Made by a program: the position numbers and the translations under genes. 64,000 bases of DNA from an uncultured Clostridia bacterium (lineage in GTDB: Bacteria > Bacillota > Clostridia > TANB77 > CAG-508). Location of the stretch: positions 11,436-75,435 of the forward strand of contig CAKPCL010000007.1 of the NCBI GenBank assembly GCA_934141605.1, given 5' to 3'. Positions 33,620 through 43,659 of the stretch are shown piece by piece; positions within the stretch are counted from its first letter, which is position 1, and each line of letters opens with the position of its first letter. Under the pieces are notes generated by a model that was not told the DNA's origin, did not search any database, and saw only the letters and a program-made list of their open reading frames with translations.

Positions 33620-34744
33620 TTAATTTGTATATCCATATTTTTTATAAAATTCATCTCTAAATGTCAATAAATTATCATTCTCTATTTCTATTCTAACTCT
33701 TTCCATTAATTTAGTCAAGAATCTTAAATTATGAATTGATAATAATCTTACTCCTAATATTTCGTTTGTTTTTACTAAATGTCTTATATATGCTCTAGTG
33801 TAAGTTTTACATGTATAGCAGTCACATTCTGGGTCTAATGGTCCCCAGTCTCTTTCGTATGTTGCATTTCTTACTACGACTTTTCCATGTGATGTTAATG
33901 CTGTTCCATTTCTTGCAATTCTTGTTGGTAATACACAGTCACACATGTCAATTCCGGCTATTGCGGCTTCTATTAAGTAATCTGGTGTTCCGACTCCCAT
34001 TAAATATCTTGGTTTATTTTTTGGCATTTTTGGTGCTGTGTAGTAAAGCATTTTTAAGAATTCTTCTTTTGGCTCACCAACACTTATTCCACCGATTGCA
34101 TATCCTGGTAAGTCTAGTTCTACTAAATCTTGTAAGCTTTTGTCTCTTAAGTCTTCATAAAAACCACCTTGAATAATTCCAAATAGGGCTTGATTTTCTG
34201 TTACATGTGCGTCTTTGCACCTTTTTGCCCACCTTGTGGTTCTTTCCATTGAATTTTTTGTGTATTCATATGTTGATGGATATGGACAGCACTCATCAAA
34301 TGCCATTATTATATCTGCTCCTAAATCTTCTTCAGTTTTCATTACAGATTCTGGTGTAAAAAAGTGTTTACTTCCGTCTAAATGTGATTTAAATTGTACT
34401 CCTTCTTCTGATATTGTTCTTAAGTCTCCTAGACTGAAAACTTGAAATCCTCCACTGTCTGTTAAGATTGGTCTGTCCCAATTCATAAATTTATGAAGTC
34501 CTCCTGCTTCTTTGACTATATCTTGTCCCGGTCTTAAATACAAGTGGTATGTATTTGATAATATTATTTGTGCTTTTACTTCTTCTTTCAATTCTTCTGG
34601 TGTCATTGATTTTACTGTTGCTTGTGTTCCAACTGGCATAAATATTGGTGTTTGTATGTCTCCATGTGGAGTATGTACTACTCCTCTTCTTGCTCCTGAT
34701 TGTTTACACTCGTGTAATAATTCATATGTTACTGCTGGTTTCAT
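33620..34744 (-). CDS. tgt: tRNA-guanine transglycosylase
   Basis: 374 residues; GGAG 14 nt before ATG 34744, a somewhat long spacing. It exchanges guanine-34 for the queuosine precursor preQ1 in tRNAs with GUN anticodons. Catalytic and binding motifs: ILTDSGGFQVFSL, ADIIMAFDECCPY, GGISVGEPK, MCDCVLPTRIARNG (nucleophile Asp) and the zinc site CDCYTCKTYTRAYIRHL ... IHNL. It follows queA in a two-gene operon. Confidence 0.96.
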   Translation of the reverse strand: MKPAVTYELLHECKQSGARRGVVHTPHGDIQTPIFMPVGTQATVKSMTPEELKEEVKAQIILSNTYHLYLRPGQDIVKEAGGLHKFMNWDRPILTDSGGFQVFSLGDLRTISEEGVQFKSHLDGSKHFFTPESVMKTEEDLGADIIMAFDECCPYPSTYEYTKNSMERTTRWAKRCKDAHVTENQALFGIIQGGFYEDLRDKSLQDLVELDLPGYAIGGISVGEPKEEFLKMLYYTAPKMPKNKPRYLMGVGTPDYLIEAAIAGIDMCDCVLPTRIARNGTALTSHGKVVVRNATYERDWGPLDPECDCYTCKTYTRAYIRHLVKTNEILGVRLLSIHNLRFLTKLMERVRIEIENDNLLTFRDEFYKKYGYTN

Positions 34745-34803
34745 CTTTTTCTTTCACTCCATTTCACTATTTGGGGATTTTATATGGTGTCCATTAATCC
34801 CGG

Positions 34804-35829
34804 TTATTTTATAAACATTGCATCTCCAAAACTGAAGAATCTATATTTTTCTTTTACTGCTTCTTCATATGCTCCCATTATATAATCTTTTCCTGCTAAT
34901 GCTGATACTAGCATTAATAATGTTGATTGTGGTAAATGGAAGTTTGTTATTAGTCCATCTATACATTTAAATTTATATCCTGGATAAATAAATATTTGTG
35001 TATCTCCTTCTGTTGGTTCTACAAGGCCGGTCTTTTCATCTGCTACAGTTTCTAATACTCTACAAGATGTTGTTCCTACTGCTATTACTCTTTTTCCTTC
35101 TTGTTTTGTTTGATTTATTTTATCACAGTCTTCTTGTTTTATATAGTAATGTTCTGAGTGCATTTCGTGTGCTTCTACTGTATCTTCTTTTACTGGTCTA
35201 AATGTGCCTATTCCTACATGTAAGGTAACATTTGCTATTTTTACACCTTTTTCTTCTATTTTTTTCAATAATTCTGGTGTAAAATGTAGTCCAGCTGTTG
35301 GTGCTGCTGCTGAACCGTTGTATTTTGCATAGACTGTTTGATATCTATCTCTGTCTTTTAATTCTTCATGTATATATGGTGGCAATGGCATTAATCCAAT
35401 TTGGTCTAATATTTCGTTAAATATTCCTGTGTAATGGAATTTAACTTTTCTTGTTCCTCCTGGCATTGTGTCTATAATTTCCGCTTCTAGTAATCCATCT
35501 CCAAATATTACTTTTGTTCCAATATGTAATTTATTTCCCGGTCTTACTATGCTTTCCCATATGTCTCCCTCTATATTATTTAATAATAAAAATTCAACAT
35601 TTGCTCCTGTTTCTTTTTTACCATAAATTCTTGCTGGAATTACCTTTGTGTTGTTTCTTACTAAGCAATCACCCGGTTCTAAATAATCAATTATGTCTTT
35701 AAAAGTTTTATGTTCTATTGTTTGTTTTTCTCTATCTAGAATCATTAATCTTGATTCATCTCTTTTTTCTAAAGGTACTTGTGCTATTAGTTCTTCTGGT
35801 AAATTATAATTAAAATCTGATACTTTCAT
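34804..35829 (-). CDS. queA: QueA, SAM:tRNA ribosyltransferase-isomerase
   Basis: 341 residues; GGAG 5 nt before ATG 35829. It converts preQ1 in tRNA to epoxyqueuosine using the ribosyl group of SAM. Signatures: FNYNLPEELIAQVPLEKRDESRL at the start (first residues only), NNTKVIPARI, APTAGLHFTPELL, LHVGIGTFRPV and LITNFHLPQSTLLMLVSA. It is paired with tgt, 59 bp apart. Confidence 0.96.
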   Translation of the reverse strand: MKVSDFNYNLPEELIAQVPLEKRDESRLMILDREKQTIEHKTFKDIIDYLEPGDCLVRNNTKVIPARIYGKKETGANVEFLLLNNIEGDIWESIVRPGNKLHIGTKVIFGDGLLEAEIIDTMPGGTRKVKFHYTGIFNEILDQIGLMPLPPYIHEELKDRDRYQTVYAKYNGSAAAPTAGLHFTPELLKKIEEKGVKIANVTLHVGIGTFRPVKEDTVEAHEMHSEHYYIKQEDCDKINQTKQEGKRVIAVGTTSCRVLETVADEKTGLVEPTEGDTQIFIYPGYKFKCIDGLITNFHLPQSTLLMLVSALAGKDYIMGAYEEAVKEKYRFFSFGDAMFIK

Positions 35830-35845
35830 TTTTACTCCATTCTTT

Positions 35846-37220
35846 CTATATAGTGCTATTGATTTCTAAATTTTGATTATTTCTGTTGCTAAATACTTTT
35901 TTTATGTTTTTAGCATTGTTTATAGCATTTATGAATAATTGTCTTATTTCTTCTATTATATTTTGTGGTTCTTTAAATTCATTTATCTTATATGAATATT
36001 TGAAATCTGTGCTTTTGGCTGGTTTTAATGTATATACTTCTTGTGGTAATCCTATATACCCAGTTGAAGTTTTAATGTTTTTGTTCATGTAGTCTTGATA
36101 CCATTGTTTTAGTCCGGTTAAGTTTTGATTTTTATATCCATATTTTTCATAGTCGTGTAATGCTGGTATGTCATAGTCATATTCTTCTGAAGTTCTTTCT
36201 AATGAGTGTAAAAATTCATGTAAAAATACTTCTTCTGGAAATGTATTTATTCTTGTATCATATCTATATACATAGCTTCTTGATGAATTTGGTAGTCTGA
36301 TATTTGAATATCCTATTCCGTAATAGTCCATATATCCGAAGTCCTATCCAATCATTTATTTGAATATTATCTCTGTATTTTTCATTTCCTAGTCTGATTA
36401 TAACAAATATATGATCAAAGTCGTTTTGTTGTACAATGTTTTTTATGCTATTTTCAATGTCTTCTGCTGCTACAAAATATCCAAATTCTTCATCATATGT
36501 TAATTTTGTTATTGGTTCTTCTATGTTATAAATTTCACAATTTGCTGTCATTTTATTTTGTGATAATTCACTTACTGTTGTTTTAAATCTTTTTATTGTG
36601 TCTTTTATATCTGATTTATCACTTTCAGTCATTGATATTTTTATTTCTTTATTGTCTACTATTACATCAGTGTTTTCAAATATAAAGCATGCAAAATTCC
36701 AGTTATTGCTTTCTGTTGTTGTTCCTTCTTCAAGTGTAAAGTCTGAGAACCATGCTGTTCCAGTGCACTTGCCTAAATATCCTCCAAGTCTAAATCCTAT
36801 TTTTACTTCTTCTCTGTTTTTGGAATTAAATATCATTTCTATTTTTTGCCAGTCTTGTGTGCCTGTTATTGCTACTGATTTTTCTGTTGTTCCTATTATT
36901 GATATTTGTGCTCCTACTCCTGATAGGTTGTCTTCTGGTATTATGTTTTCTGTTTTTACCATGCAAGTTACTTTATATGGCATATTTTTTTGTACTTTTA
37001 CTGTTTTGTAAAATGTTGCGTCGTTCTTTGTGTTTGATACTATTCTGTAACTACTTGATTTTGAATATTTTATTTCTGGGTCTCTTTTGAATTCTGATGT
37101 GTGTATTTCCATTTCACTTCTTATAAATTCATTGAAATTGTTACTTTTATAAAATTTTAATGCTATTACTAATATAATTATAATTATTATCCATGATATA
37201 ATTTTTTCTATTTTTTTCAT
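35846..37220 (-). pseudogene. HExxH metalloprotease-like surface protein split by a +1 frameshift
   Basis: Read from ATG 37220 (MKKIEKIISW, AGGAG upstream), the first frame encodes a membrane helix and a CBM-like domain (residues about 90-190: GVGAQISIIG, GFRLGGYLGKCTGTAWFSDF). It then passes into a region ending at DWIGL. At CTT CGG (36336-36341) skipping one base moves into the frame of 35846-36331 and continues GYMDYYGIGYSNIRLP to a zinc-protease motif HEFLHSLE. Both halves together make one protein of about 457 residues. A one-base insertion, an assembly error or programmed +1 frameshifting would all explain it. The family is not named with certainty. Confidence 0.75.
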
Positions 37221-37278
37221 TTTTTTCTCCTGGATTATATTATACATTAATTGTATTTTTTTAGCAATATTAATTAAT

Positions 37279-37310
37279 AAAGAAGCGCTATTTTTTAACG
37301 CTTCTTTTTA
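37279..37310 (-). terminator. Terminator after pnp
   Basis: AAAGAAGCG and its complement CGCTTCTTT around an AT-rich loop, directly after the pnp stop. Confidence 0.65.
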
Positions 37311-37312
37311 TA

Positions 37313-39445
37313 TTATTCTTCAACTTCCTTTTTTTCTTCTTTGTCATCAGATAATATAGCTGTTAAATTAATTCTACCTTGATTGTCTATTTCAATAACT
37401 TTAACAGTAATTCTATCTCCTACTTTTAGCACATCTTCTACTTTTTTAATTCTTTCTTTAGAGATTTTAGAAATATGAAGTAATCCTTCTTTTCCATTTA
37501 TTCCTAAATCTACAAATGCTCCAAATGCTGCTATTCTTGTAACTTGTCCATAATAAATTCCGCCAACTTCAACTTCTTTTACTATGTCTTCTATCATGTC
37601 TAATGCTTGATTTGCTTTTTCTGAATCTTCTGAATAGATGAATACTTGTCCATCTTCTTTGATGTCTATTTTTACTCCTGTTGCATCTATTATTTTGTTT
37701 ATTGTTTCTCCACCTTTTCCGATAACATCTTTTATTTTTTCTACTTTGATTGTTGTATTTACTATTTTTGGTGCATATTTTGATATTTCTTTTCTTGGTT
37801 CTGCAATTACTGGTTTCATTATATCATCTAATATATGTTTTCTTGCAACTCTTGTTCTTTCAAATGCTTCTTTAATTATGTCATATGATAAACCGTCTAC
37901 TTTAATATCAACTTGTATTGCTGTTATACCTTTTTCTGTTCCACCAACTTTAAAGTCCATATCTCCAAAGAAGTCTTCTATTCCTTGTATGTCTGTTAAC
38001 ATTACATAGTCATTTTCGTTGTCTGGGTTTGTTACAAGTCCTGTTGAAATACCTGCAACTGGTCTTTTAATTGGTACACCTGCTGCCATTAAGCTTAATG
38101 TGCTTCCACATATACTTGCTTGTGATGTTGAACCATTTGATGATAATACTTCTGATACAACTCTTATTGCATATGGGAATTCTTCAATTGATGGTAGTAC
38201 TGGTACTAATGCTTTTTCTGCTAATGCTCCATGTCCTATTTCTCTTCTTCCTGGTCCTCTTGAAGCTCTTGCTTCACCTACGCTGTAGCTTGGGAAGTTA
38301 TATTGGTGCATATATCTTTTTGATGTTTGAGTGTCTATTCCGTCTAATTCTTGTTCTTCTGATTCCATTCCTAATGTTGTAACTGAAAGTACTTGAGTTT
38401 GTCCTCTTGTGAATAATGCACTTCCATGTACTCTTGGTAATAAATCTATTTCACATGATAATGGTCTTATTTCGTCTAGTGCTCTTCCGTCAACTCTTTT
38501 ATGTTCAAAGAAAATCATGTTTCTTACACATTTCTTTTCTAATTTGTATATAGCTTCTGCTATGTCAGCTTTGTGTTCTGTTGCTTGTTCTTCTCCAAAT
38601 TTTTCTGTGTATGCTGTTATTATTTTGTCAGTTACTTCTGATACATTGTTGTCTCTAGTTTCTTTGTCTGCTTCTTGAAGTGCTTGTTTTACATCTTCTT
38701 CAAAGTTTGTTTCTATAAATTCATATACATCATGGTTAACTGCAAATGATTTGTATTCAAATTTTGGTTTTCCTATTTCTTCTTTCATTTTTTCAATGAA
38801 TTTGCATATTTTTTTGATTTCTTTGTGACCTTCTTTAATTGCTTCTAGCATAACATCATCTGGTATTTCATTTGCTCCTGCTTCAATCATAGCTATTTTT
38901 TCTTCAGTTCCTGCAACTGTTAGTGTTAAATCTGATACTTTTCTTTGTTCTTCTGTTGGGTTTATTATGATTTTTCCATCAACTATTCCAACATTTACAG
39001 CTGCTGTTGGTCCTCCAAATGGTATATCTGAAATTGATAATGCTGCTGAAGCACCTATCATTGCTGCTACTTCTGGTGAATTATCTTGGTCTACTGATAG
39101 AACTGTTGCAACTACTACTACATCATTTCTGAAGTCTTTTGGGAATAATGGTCTTAATGGTCTGTCTATTGCTCTTGATGTAAGTATTGCTTTGTCACTT
39201 GGTTTTCCTTCTCTTTTTTGGAATGATCCTGGTATTTTTCCAACTGCGTATAGTTTTTCTTCATAATCTACTGATAGTGGGAAAAAGTCTATTCCGTCTT
39301 TTGGTTCTTTTGATGCTGTAACATTTACCATTACAACTGTATCTCCATATCTAACTAATACGCTTCCATTTGCTAATCCTGCCATTTTACCTGTTTCGAT
39401 TACAAGTTTTCTTCCTGCTAATTCTGTTTCATAAGTTTTAAACAT
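37313..39445 (-). CDS. pnp: Polynucleotide phosphorylase
   Basis: 710 residues from ATG 39445 (MFKTYETELAGRKLVIETGK), the usual family start, with AAAGGAG upstream. It is a 3'-5' phosphorolytic exoribonuclease. Two RNase PH domains are present (RYGDTVVMVNVT; GRREIGHGALAEKAL ... SSNGSTSQASICGS), an alpha-helical linker, KH (IGKGGETINKIIDATGVKIDI) and S1 (GGIYYGQVTRIAAFGAFVDLG). An alternative start at 39502 has its own AGGAGG and would add 19 residues; see findings. rpsO lies upstream, the common rpsO-pnp order. Confidence 0.96.
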   Translation of the reverse strand: MFKTYETELAGRKLVIETGKMAGLANGSVLVRYGDTVVMVNVTASKEPKDGIDFFPLSVDYEEKLYAVGKIPGSFQKREGKPSDKAILTSRAIDRPLRPLFPKDFRNDVVVVATVLSVDQDNSPEVAAMIGASAALSISDIPFGGPTAAVNVGIVDGKIIINPTEEQRKVSDLTLTVAGTEEKIAMIEAGANEIPDDVMLEAIKEGHKEIKKICKFIEKMKEEIGKPKFEYKSFAVNHDVYEFIETNFEEDVKQALQEADKETRDNNVSEVTDKIITAYTEKFGEEQATEHKADIAEAIYKLEKKCVRNMIFFEHKRVDGRALDEIRPLSCEIDLLPRVHGSALFTRGQTQVLSVTTLGMESEEQELDGIDTQTSKRYMHQYNFPSYSVGEARASRGPGRREIGHGALAEKALVPVLPSIEEFPYAIRVVSEVLSSNGSTSQASICGSTLSLMAAGVPIKRPVAGISTGLVTNPDNENDYVMLTDIQGIEDFFGDMDFKVGGTEKGITAIQVDIKVDGLSYDIIKEAFERTRVARKHILDDIMKPVIAEPRKEISKYAPKIVNTTIKVEKIKDVIGKGGETINKIIDATGVKIDIKEDGQVFIYSEDSEKANQALDMIEDIVKEVEVGGIYYGQVTRIAAFGAFVDLGINGKEGLLHISKISKERIKKVEDVLKVGDRITVKVIEIDNQGRINLTAILSDDKEEKKEVEE

Positions 39446-39611
39446 TTTATTTTTCTCTCCTTTTTCTTCTTTTTTGCACCATTTTTTTATAAATTCAAAC
39501 ATATCTTTCCTCCTAATTCCTCATTTTAGCCAAATCTAGATTGTAACCTCTATAATATTCTGGTTTTTCCAGCACATTATACAAGCTACTTACCTAAATC
39601 ATGGCTATCTT

Positions 39612-39653
39612 AAAATAAAAGCCTATGTCAAATCTTTTGTTTTGCATAGGCTT
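39612..39653 (-). terminator. Terminator after rpsO
   Basis: AAGCCTATG/CATAGGCTT stem followed by TTATTTT on the minus strand. Read-through to pnp is possible. Confidence 0.7.
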
Positions 39654-39663
39654 CTTTATGAAA

Positions 39664-39927
39664 TTATTTTCTTAATCCTAATTTTTCAACAATGTCTCTG
39701 TATCTTTGAACATCTTTTTTTGCTAAATAGTTTAATAAGTTTCTTCTTTTACCAACCATTTTTAATAATCCTCTTCTTGAGTGATTATCTTTAACATGTA
39801 CTTTTAAGTGTTCTGTTAATTCATTAATTCTTTCTGTTAAAAGAGCTATTTGTACTTCTGATGATCCAGTGTCTTTTTCTTCTCTTTTATAAGTGTTAAT
39901 GATTTCTTGTTTTCTTTCTTTTGTCAT
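39664..39927 (-). CDS. rpsO: 30S ribosomal protein S15
   Basis: 87 residues; AGGAGG 7 nt before ATG 39927. It binds 16S rRNA and bridge B4 of the ribosome. Typical motifs: DTGSSEVQIALLTERINELTEHL, KDNHSRRGLLKMVGKRRNLL. The length is exact for bacterial S15. Confidence 0.98.
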   Translation of the reverse strand: MTKERKQEIINTYKREEKDTGSSEVQIALLTERINELTEHLKVHVKDNHSRRGLLKMVGKRRNLLNYLAKKDVQRYRDIVEKLGLRK

Positions 39928-40078
39928 GTTTACACCTCCTATTATATTTTTATTGCCTTTAACTGAGCTTTTAGTTTTGGTGCTTTGCTTAAAAGCTAAG
40001 TAAAAGGTTAACCTTAAATAGTATACTACATTTTTTATTGATTATCAAGCTTTTTTGGAAATTTTTACATATTTATGG

Positions 40079-40774
40079 TTACTGTGTAAGTTTTTTTGTT
40101 TGTTTTAAGAAATTGTATACAAAGTCTACAGTGTAGTCTATTTGTTTTTCTAATTCTTTTGTTGTAAATATTTGCGTTTCTTCATTTTTATTTATTGCTT
40201 CTGATTTTGTTTTTCTTATATAATCTACAACTTTTTTTACATCTTCATCATTTATATTAATATTATCTAAAATATTCGCATTTTTTGATATTTCCACACT
40301 AAATTGTGGTAAATTCATATTATAATTTTTATAAATGTAATATTGGAAGGCTTCAAAGTCTTTTTGTTTATTTTTTCTTAACTCTGTTTTGTCTGCTTTA
40401 ATTAATTCATTCTTTTTATTCATAAAGCCTATTATTTTGTCATTTTCTTTTACACATTTTCCACCATAAAATGCTTCGTTCCACAATGAGTCTGTTATTA
40501 AATGTGCTAAATACCCAATTACTATAGGATTATTCATTTTTTCGTGGTTTATTTCATAAAAGACTTCATATTCTTTTTTATTGTTAGGGTCATATTTTTC
40601 TCCATTTAAGTCATAATGGTTTGATTTGTGTGGTTGTATGTTTGATATTCCTTTTACTAAATATCCGTCTTGTACATCTGGTAATATGTTTCCAAAAAGG
40701 AATAAGTTTTCATCTAGTTTTATTTTTTTTAGTATTTTATTAGCTATTAATAAGTGTTCTCCCCAATTTGGCAT
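40079..40774 (-). CDS. Zinc-dependent phospholipase C-like protein
   Basis: 231 residues; AAGGAGG 6 nt before ATG 40774. The N-terminal two thirds follow the zinc-dependent phospholipase C/S1-P1 fold: WGEHLLIANKIL, FGNILPDVQDGY, HYDLNG and GYLAHLITDSLWNEAFYG supply the Trp, His and Asp expected for metal binding. No signal peptide, so probably cytoplasmic. Substrate unknown. It is one of a family of hypothetical hydrolases common in Clostridia. Confidence 0.75.
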   Translation of the reverse strand: MPNWGEHLLIANKILKKIKLDENLFLFGNILPDVQDGYLVKGISNIQPHKSNHYDLNGEKYDPNNKKEYEVFYEINHEKMNNPIVIGYLAHLITDSLWNEAFYGGKCVKENDKIIGFMNKKNELIKADKTELRKNKQKDFEAFQYYIYKNYNMNLPQFSVEISKNANILDNININDEDVKKVVDYIRKTKSEAINKNEETQIFTTKELEKQIDYTVDFVYNFLKQTKKLTQ

Positions 40775-40935
40775 TTTTTACCTCCTTATATTTTTTAATG
40801 TTATATATTAATATTTTTTGTAAAAAACATAGCTATGGTCTACCTATGGGTCTTTTACTGCAAAATATTAATATATAAACATTTTAAATTATATCATAAC
40901 TTTTAAAATAGTAAAGTCATTTGACATTTTTTGAC

Positions 40936-40980
40936 AAAAAAGATGAGGCAAATTAGGTATTACCCTAACTGTCTCATTTT
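40936..40980 (-). terminator. Terminator of clpC (TGAGACAAATTAGG repeat, copy 1)
   Basis: Minus strand: GAGACAGTTAGG, loop, CCTAATTTGCCTC, then a T-run and TTTTTTGTCAAAAAATG. The hairpin overlaps the last codons of clpC. The same sequence recurs at murI (53312). Confidence 0.8.
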
Positions 40981-43434
40981 TCCATCTTTTACAGTAAATT
41001 TTGCTAATTTGCCTTTACTTAATTTGCCATCTAGGATTTCTTCAGCTAATTTATCTTCAACTAAATTTTGAATTGTTCTTCTTAATGGTCTTGCACCAAA
41101 GTTTTTGTCAATTCCTTCTTTGGCAATCATTTCACTTACTTCTGGTTCTAGTTCAATGTCATATTTTTGCTCTTTTAGTCTGTTTACAACTTCTTTTAAC
41201 ATTATATCTATAATTTGGTTAATTTCTTTATCGTTTAATTTATGGAATACAATTATTTCGTCAATACGATTTATGAATTCTGGTCTTAGTTCTTTTTTTA
41301 GTTCTGCCATTACTTCTTTTTTTGTATCTTCATATTCTTTTTGAATATCTATTGATTTGTTTTCTTCATTTGGAGAATTTGTGAAGCCTAAATGTTTTTT
41401 GTCTGTTATTAATCTTGCTCCTAAATTTGATGTCATTATTATTACTGTATTTTTGAAGTTTACTGTTCTTCCTTGACTGTCTGTTAGTCTACCGTCTTCA
41501 AGTATCTGAAGTAGCATATTCATTACATCTGGGTGTGCTTTTTCTATTTCGTCAAATAATATTACTGAATATGGTTTTCTTCTTATTTTTTCTGTTAATT
41601 GTCCACCATCGTCGAAGCCAACATATCCTGGAGGAGCTCCTATTAATTTAGATACTGAGTGTGGTTCCATAAATTCTGACATATCTACTCTTACCATTGC
41701 ATTTTCATCACCAAATAAAACTTCTGCTAAGGCTTTTGAAAGTTCTGTTTTTCCTACACCTGTTGGTCCTAAGAATAAGAACGAACCTATTGGTCTTTTA
41801 GGGTCTTTTAATCCTACTCTTCCTCTTCTTATTGCCTTTGCTACTGCTTCGACTGCTTCATTTTGACCTATTACTCTTTTATGCAATTCTGTTTCTAGAT
41901 TTTTTAATTTTTCATTTTCATCCTCTGTTATCTTTTTAGTTGGAATTCCTGTCCAACTTGCTATAACTTCTGCTATATTTTCTTCTGTTATAGTCACTAT
42001 TGATTTTGTATTTTTATTTTTCCATTTACTTTGTTCTTTTTCAAATTTTTCTTTTAAATTTTTTTCTTCATCTCTTAGTTCTGCTGCTTTTTCAAATTTT
42101 TGATTCAATACAGCTTCTTCTTTTTCATTTTTAATTTTTTCAATGTCTTCTTGCATTTGTTTTAAATTATCTGGCTCTGTATATGTTTTTAGTCTTGCTC
42201 TTGAAGAAGCTTCATCTATTAAATCAATTGCTTTGTCTGGTAAAAATCTGTCATTTACATATCTAACAGATAATTTGACTGCCGCTTCTATTGCTTCATC
42301 TGTGATTTTTACATTATGATGTGCTTCATATTTGTCTCTAATGCCTTTTAAAATTGAAACTGTATCTTTTTCTGATGGTTCATTTACAGTAACTGGACTA
42401 AATCTTCTTTCTAGTGCTGCATCTTTTTCAATAAATTTTCTATATTCATTTAAAGTAGTTGCACCAACTAATTGAATTTCTCCTCTTGCTAATAGTGGCT
42501 TTAATATGTTTGCTGCATCAATTGCTCCTTCTGCAGCTCCTGCTCCAACTATTGTATGGATTTCGTCTATAAAAAGAATTATATCCCCTGCTTTTTTTAC
42601 TTCATTTAATGCTTTTTTTATTCTTTCTTCAAAATCTCCTCTATATTTTGCACCTGCTACCATTCCTGAAATGTCCAAAGTTACAACTCTTTTATCTTTT
42701 AAAATTTCTGGAACATCTCCTGAAACTATTTTTTGAGCTAATCCTTCTACTGCTGCTGTTTTGCCAACACCTGGTTCACCTATCAAACATGGGTTATTTT
42801 TTGTTCTTCTAGACAAAATTTGAATAACTCTTTCTATTTCTTCTTTTCTTCCTATGATTGGGTCAAGCTTGCCTTCTTCTGCTTTTTTTGTTAAGTCTTC
42901 TCCAAATTGATTTAATGTTGGAGTTTGGTTATAGCTTCCTTTTCCTCTTCTTTTTGAACCGTTTGAATAATTTGTTGTTTCTTCTTCTCCTTGATTATCT
43001 TCTCCTTCATTTATTACTTTTATAATTTCATTGTATAGTTTTGGTATATTTACATTTAATTCTAATAGGATTTTTGTAGCAACACAGTCTCCTTCTCTTA
43101 GTATTCCTATTAATAAATGTTCTGTTCCTATAAAGTTATATCCTAATTTTCTGGCTTCTATAAATGCTGACTCTACTACTCTTTTTGTTCTTGGTGTAAA
43201 GTCTACTATGTTTTCTATTGGCTCATCTCTGCCTATTAATTCTTCTATTTTGTTTAAGATATCTTCTGCTGTAACATCTTGGTTTTCTAGTACTTTTGAT
43301 GCTATTCCTCCGCCTTCTTTTGCTAGTCCATATAGTATATGTTCTGTGCCTATATAGCTATGTCCTAGTTCTAAGGCTATATCGTTTGCAATTTCTATTG
43401 CTTTGTTTGCTCTATTCGTAAATTTGTATGTCAT
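40960..43434 (-). CDS. clpC: ClpC, AAA+ unfoldase of the ClpCP protease
   Basis: 824 residues from ATG 43434 (MTYKFTNRANKAIE), with AAGGTGA upstream. Domains: N-domain repeats (GHSYIGTEHILYGL, GYNFIGTEHLLIG), AAA-1 with Walker A GEPGVGKTA, UVR/M-domain coiled coil (NQKFEKAAELRDEEKNLKEKF), AAA-2 with GPTGVGKTEL, and a C-terminal D2 domain. It unfolds damaged or phosphoarginine-marked proteins for ClpP. ctsR, mcsA and mcsB lie upstream, but a divergent small gene (43660) separates mcsB from clpC. Repeat copy C is 30 nt upstream of the start. Confidence 0.97.
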   Translation of the reverse strand: MTYKFTNRANKAIEIANDIALELGHSYIGTEHILYGLAKEGGGIASKVLENQDVTAEDILNKIEELIGRDEPIENIVDFTPRTKRVVESAFIEARKLGYNFIGTEHLLIGILREGDCVATKILLELNVNIPKLYNEIIKVINEGEDNQGEEETTNYSNGSKRRGKGSYNQTPTLNQFGEDLTKKAEEGKLDPIIGRKEEIERVIQILSRRTKNNPCLIGEPGVGKTAAVEGLAQKIVSGDVPEILKDKRVVTLDISGMVAGAKYRGDFEERIKKALNEVKKAGDIILFIDEIHTIVGAGAAEGAIDAANILKPLLARGEIQLVGATTLNEYRKFIEKDAALERRFSPVTVNEPSEKDTVSILKGIRDKYEAHHNVKITDEAIEAAVKLSVRYVNDRFLPDKAIDLIDEASSRARLKTYTEPDNLKQMQEDIEKIKNEKEEAVLNQKFEKAAELRDEEKNLKEKFEKEQSKWKNKNTKSIVTITEENIAEVIASWTGIPTKKITEDENEKLKNLETELHKRVIGQNEAVEAVAKAIRRGRVGLKDPKRPIGSFLFLGPTGVGKTELSKALAEVLFGDENAMVRVDMSEFMEPHSVSKLIGAPPGYVGFDDGGQLTEKIRRKPYSVILFDEIEKAHPDVMNMLLQILEDGRLTDSQGRTVNFKNTVIIMTSNLGARLITDKKHLGFTNSPNEENKSIDIQKEYEDTKKEVMAELKKELRPEFINRIDEIIVFHKLNDKEINQIIDIMLKEVVNRLKEQKYDIELEPEVSEMIAKEGIDKNFGARPLRRTIQNLVEDKLAEEILDGKLSKGKLAKFTVKDGKMRQLG

Positions 43435-43463
43435 TTTTATCACCTTACCTTTCTATTGTTCAA

Positions 43464-43530
43464 TGTCCAAATGTCCAAATGGGACGGTTCTATTTGGACA
43501 TTTTGTCCATTTGGGACGGTTCTTAAATGG
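43464..43530. repeat. GGGACGGTTCT repeat, copy C
   Basis: Two direct units of the TGTCCAAA...GGGACGGTTCT element, the second diverged at its end, with an extra TGTCCAAA at the left. It lies 30 nt upstream of the clpC start codon. Confidence 0.8.
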
Positions 43531-43547
43531 TCATTATCTTTTTATTA

Positions 43548-43576
43548 TTGACATTTTATGTTTATCATGCTATAAT
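43548..43576 (+). promoter_or_regulatory. Consensus promoter of the 47-residue gene
   Basis: TTGACA, 17-bp spacer, TATAAT: the best SigA-type promoter in the window, facing away from clpC. Confidence 0.85.
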
Positions 43577-43659
43577 TTTTTAAGTTACTTTATTAATTGA
43601 TATAATTAATAATTATATCTGTACCTAGCTTAATGCTAATACTTTCAAGGAGGATTACT

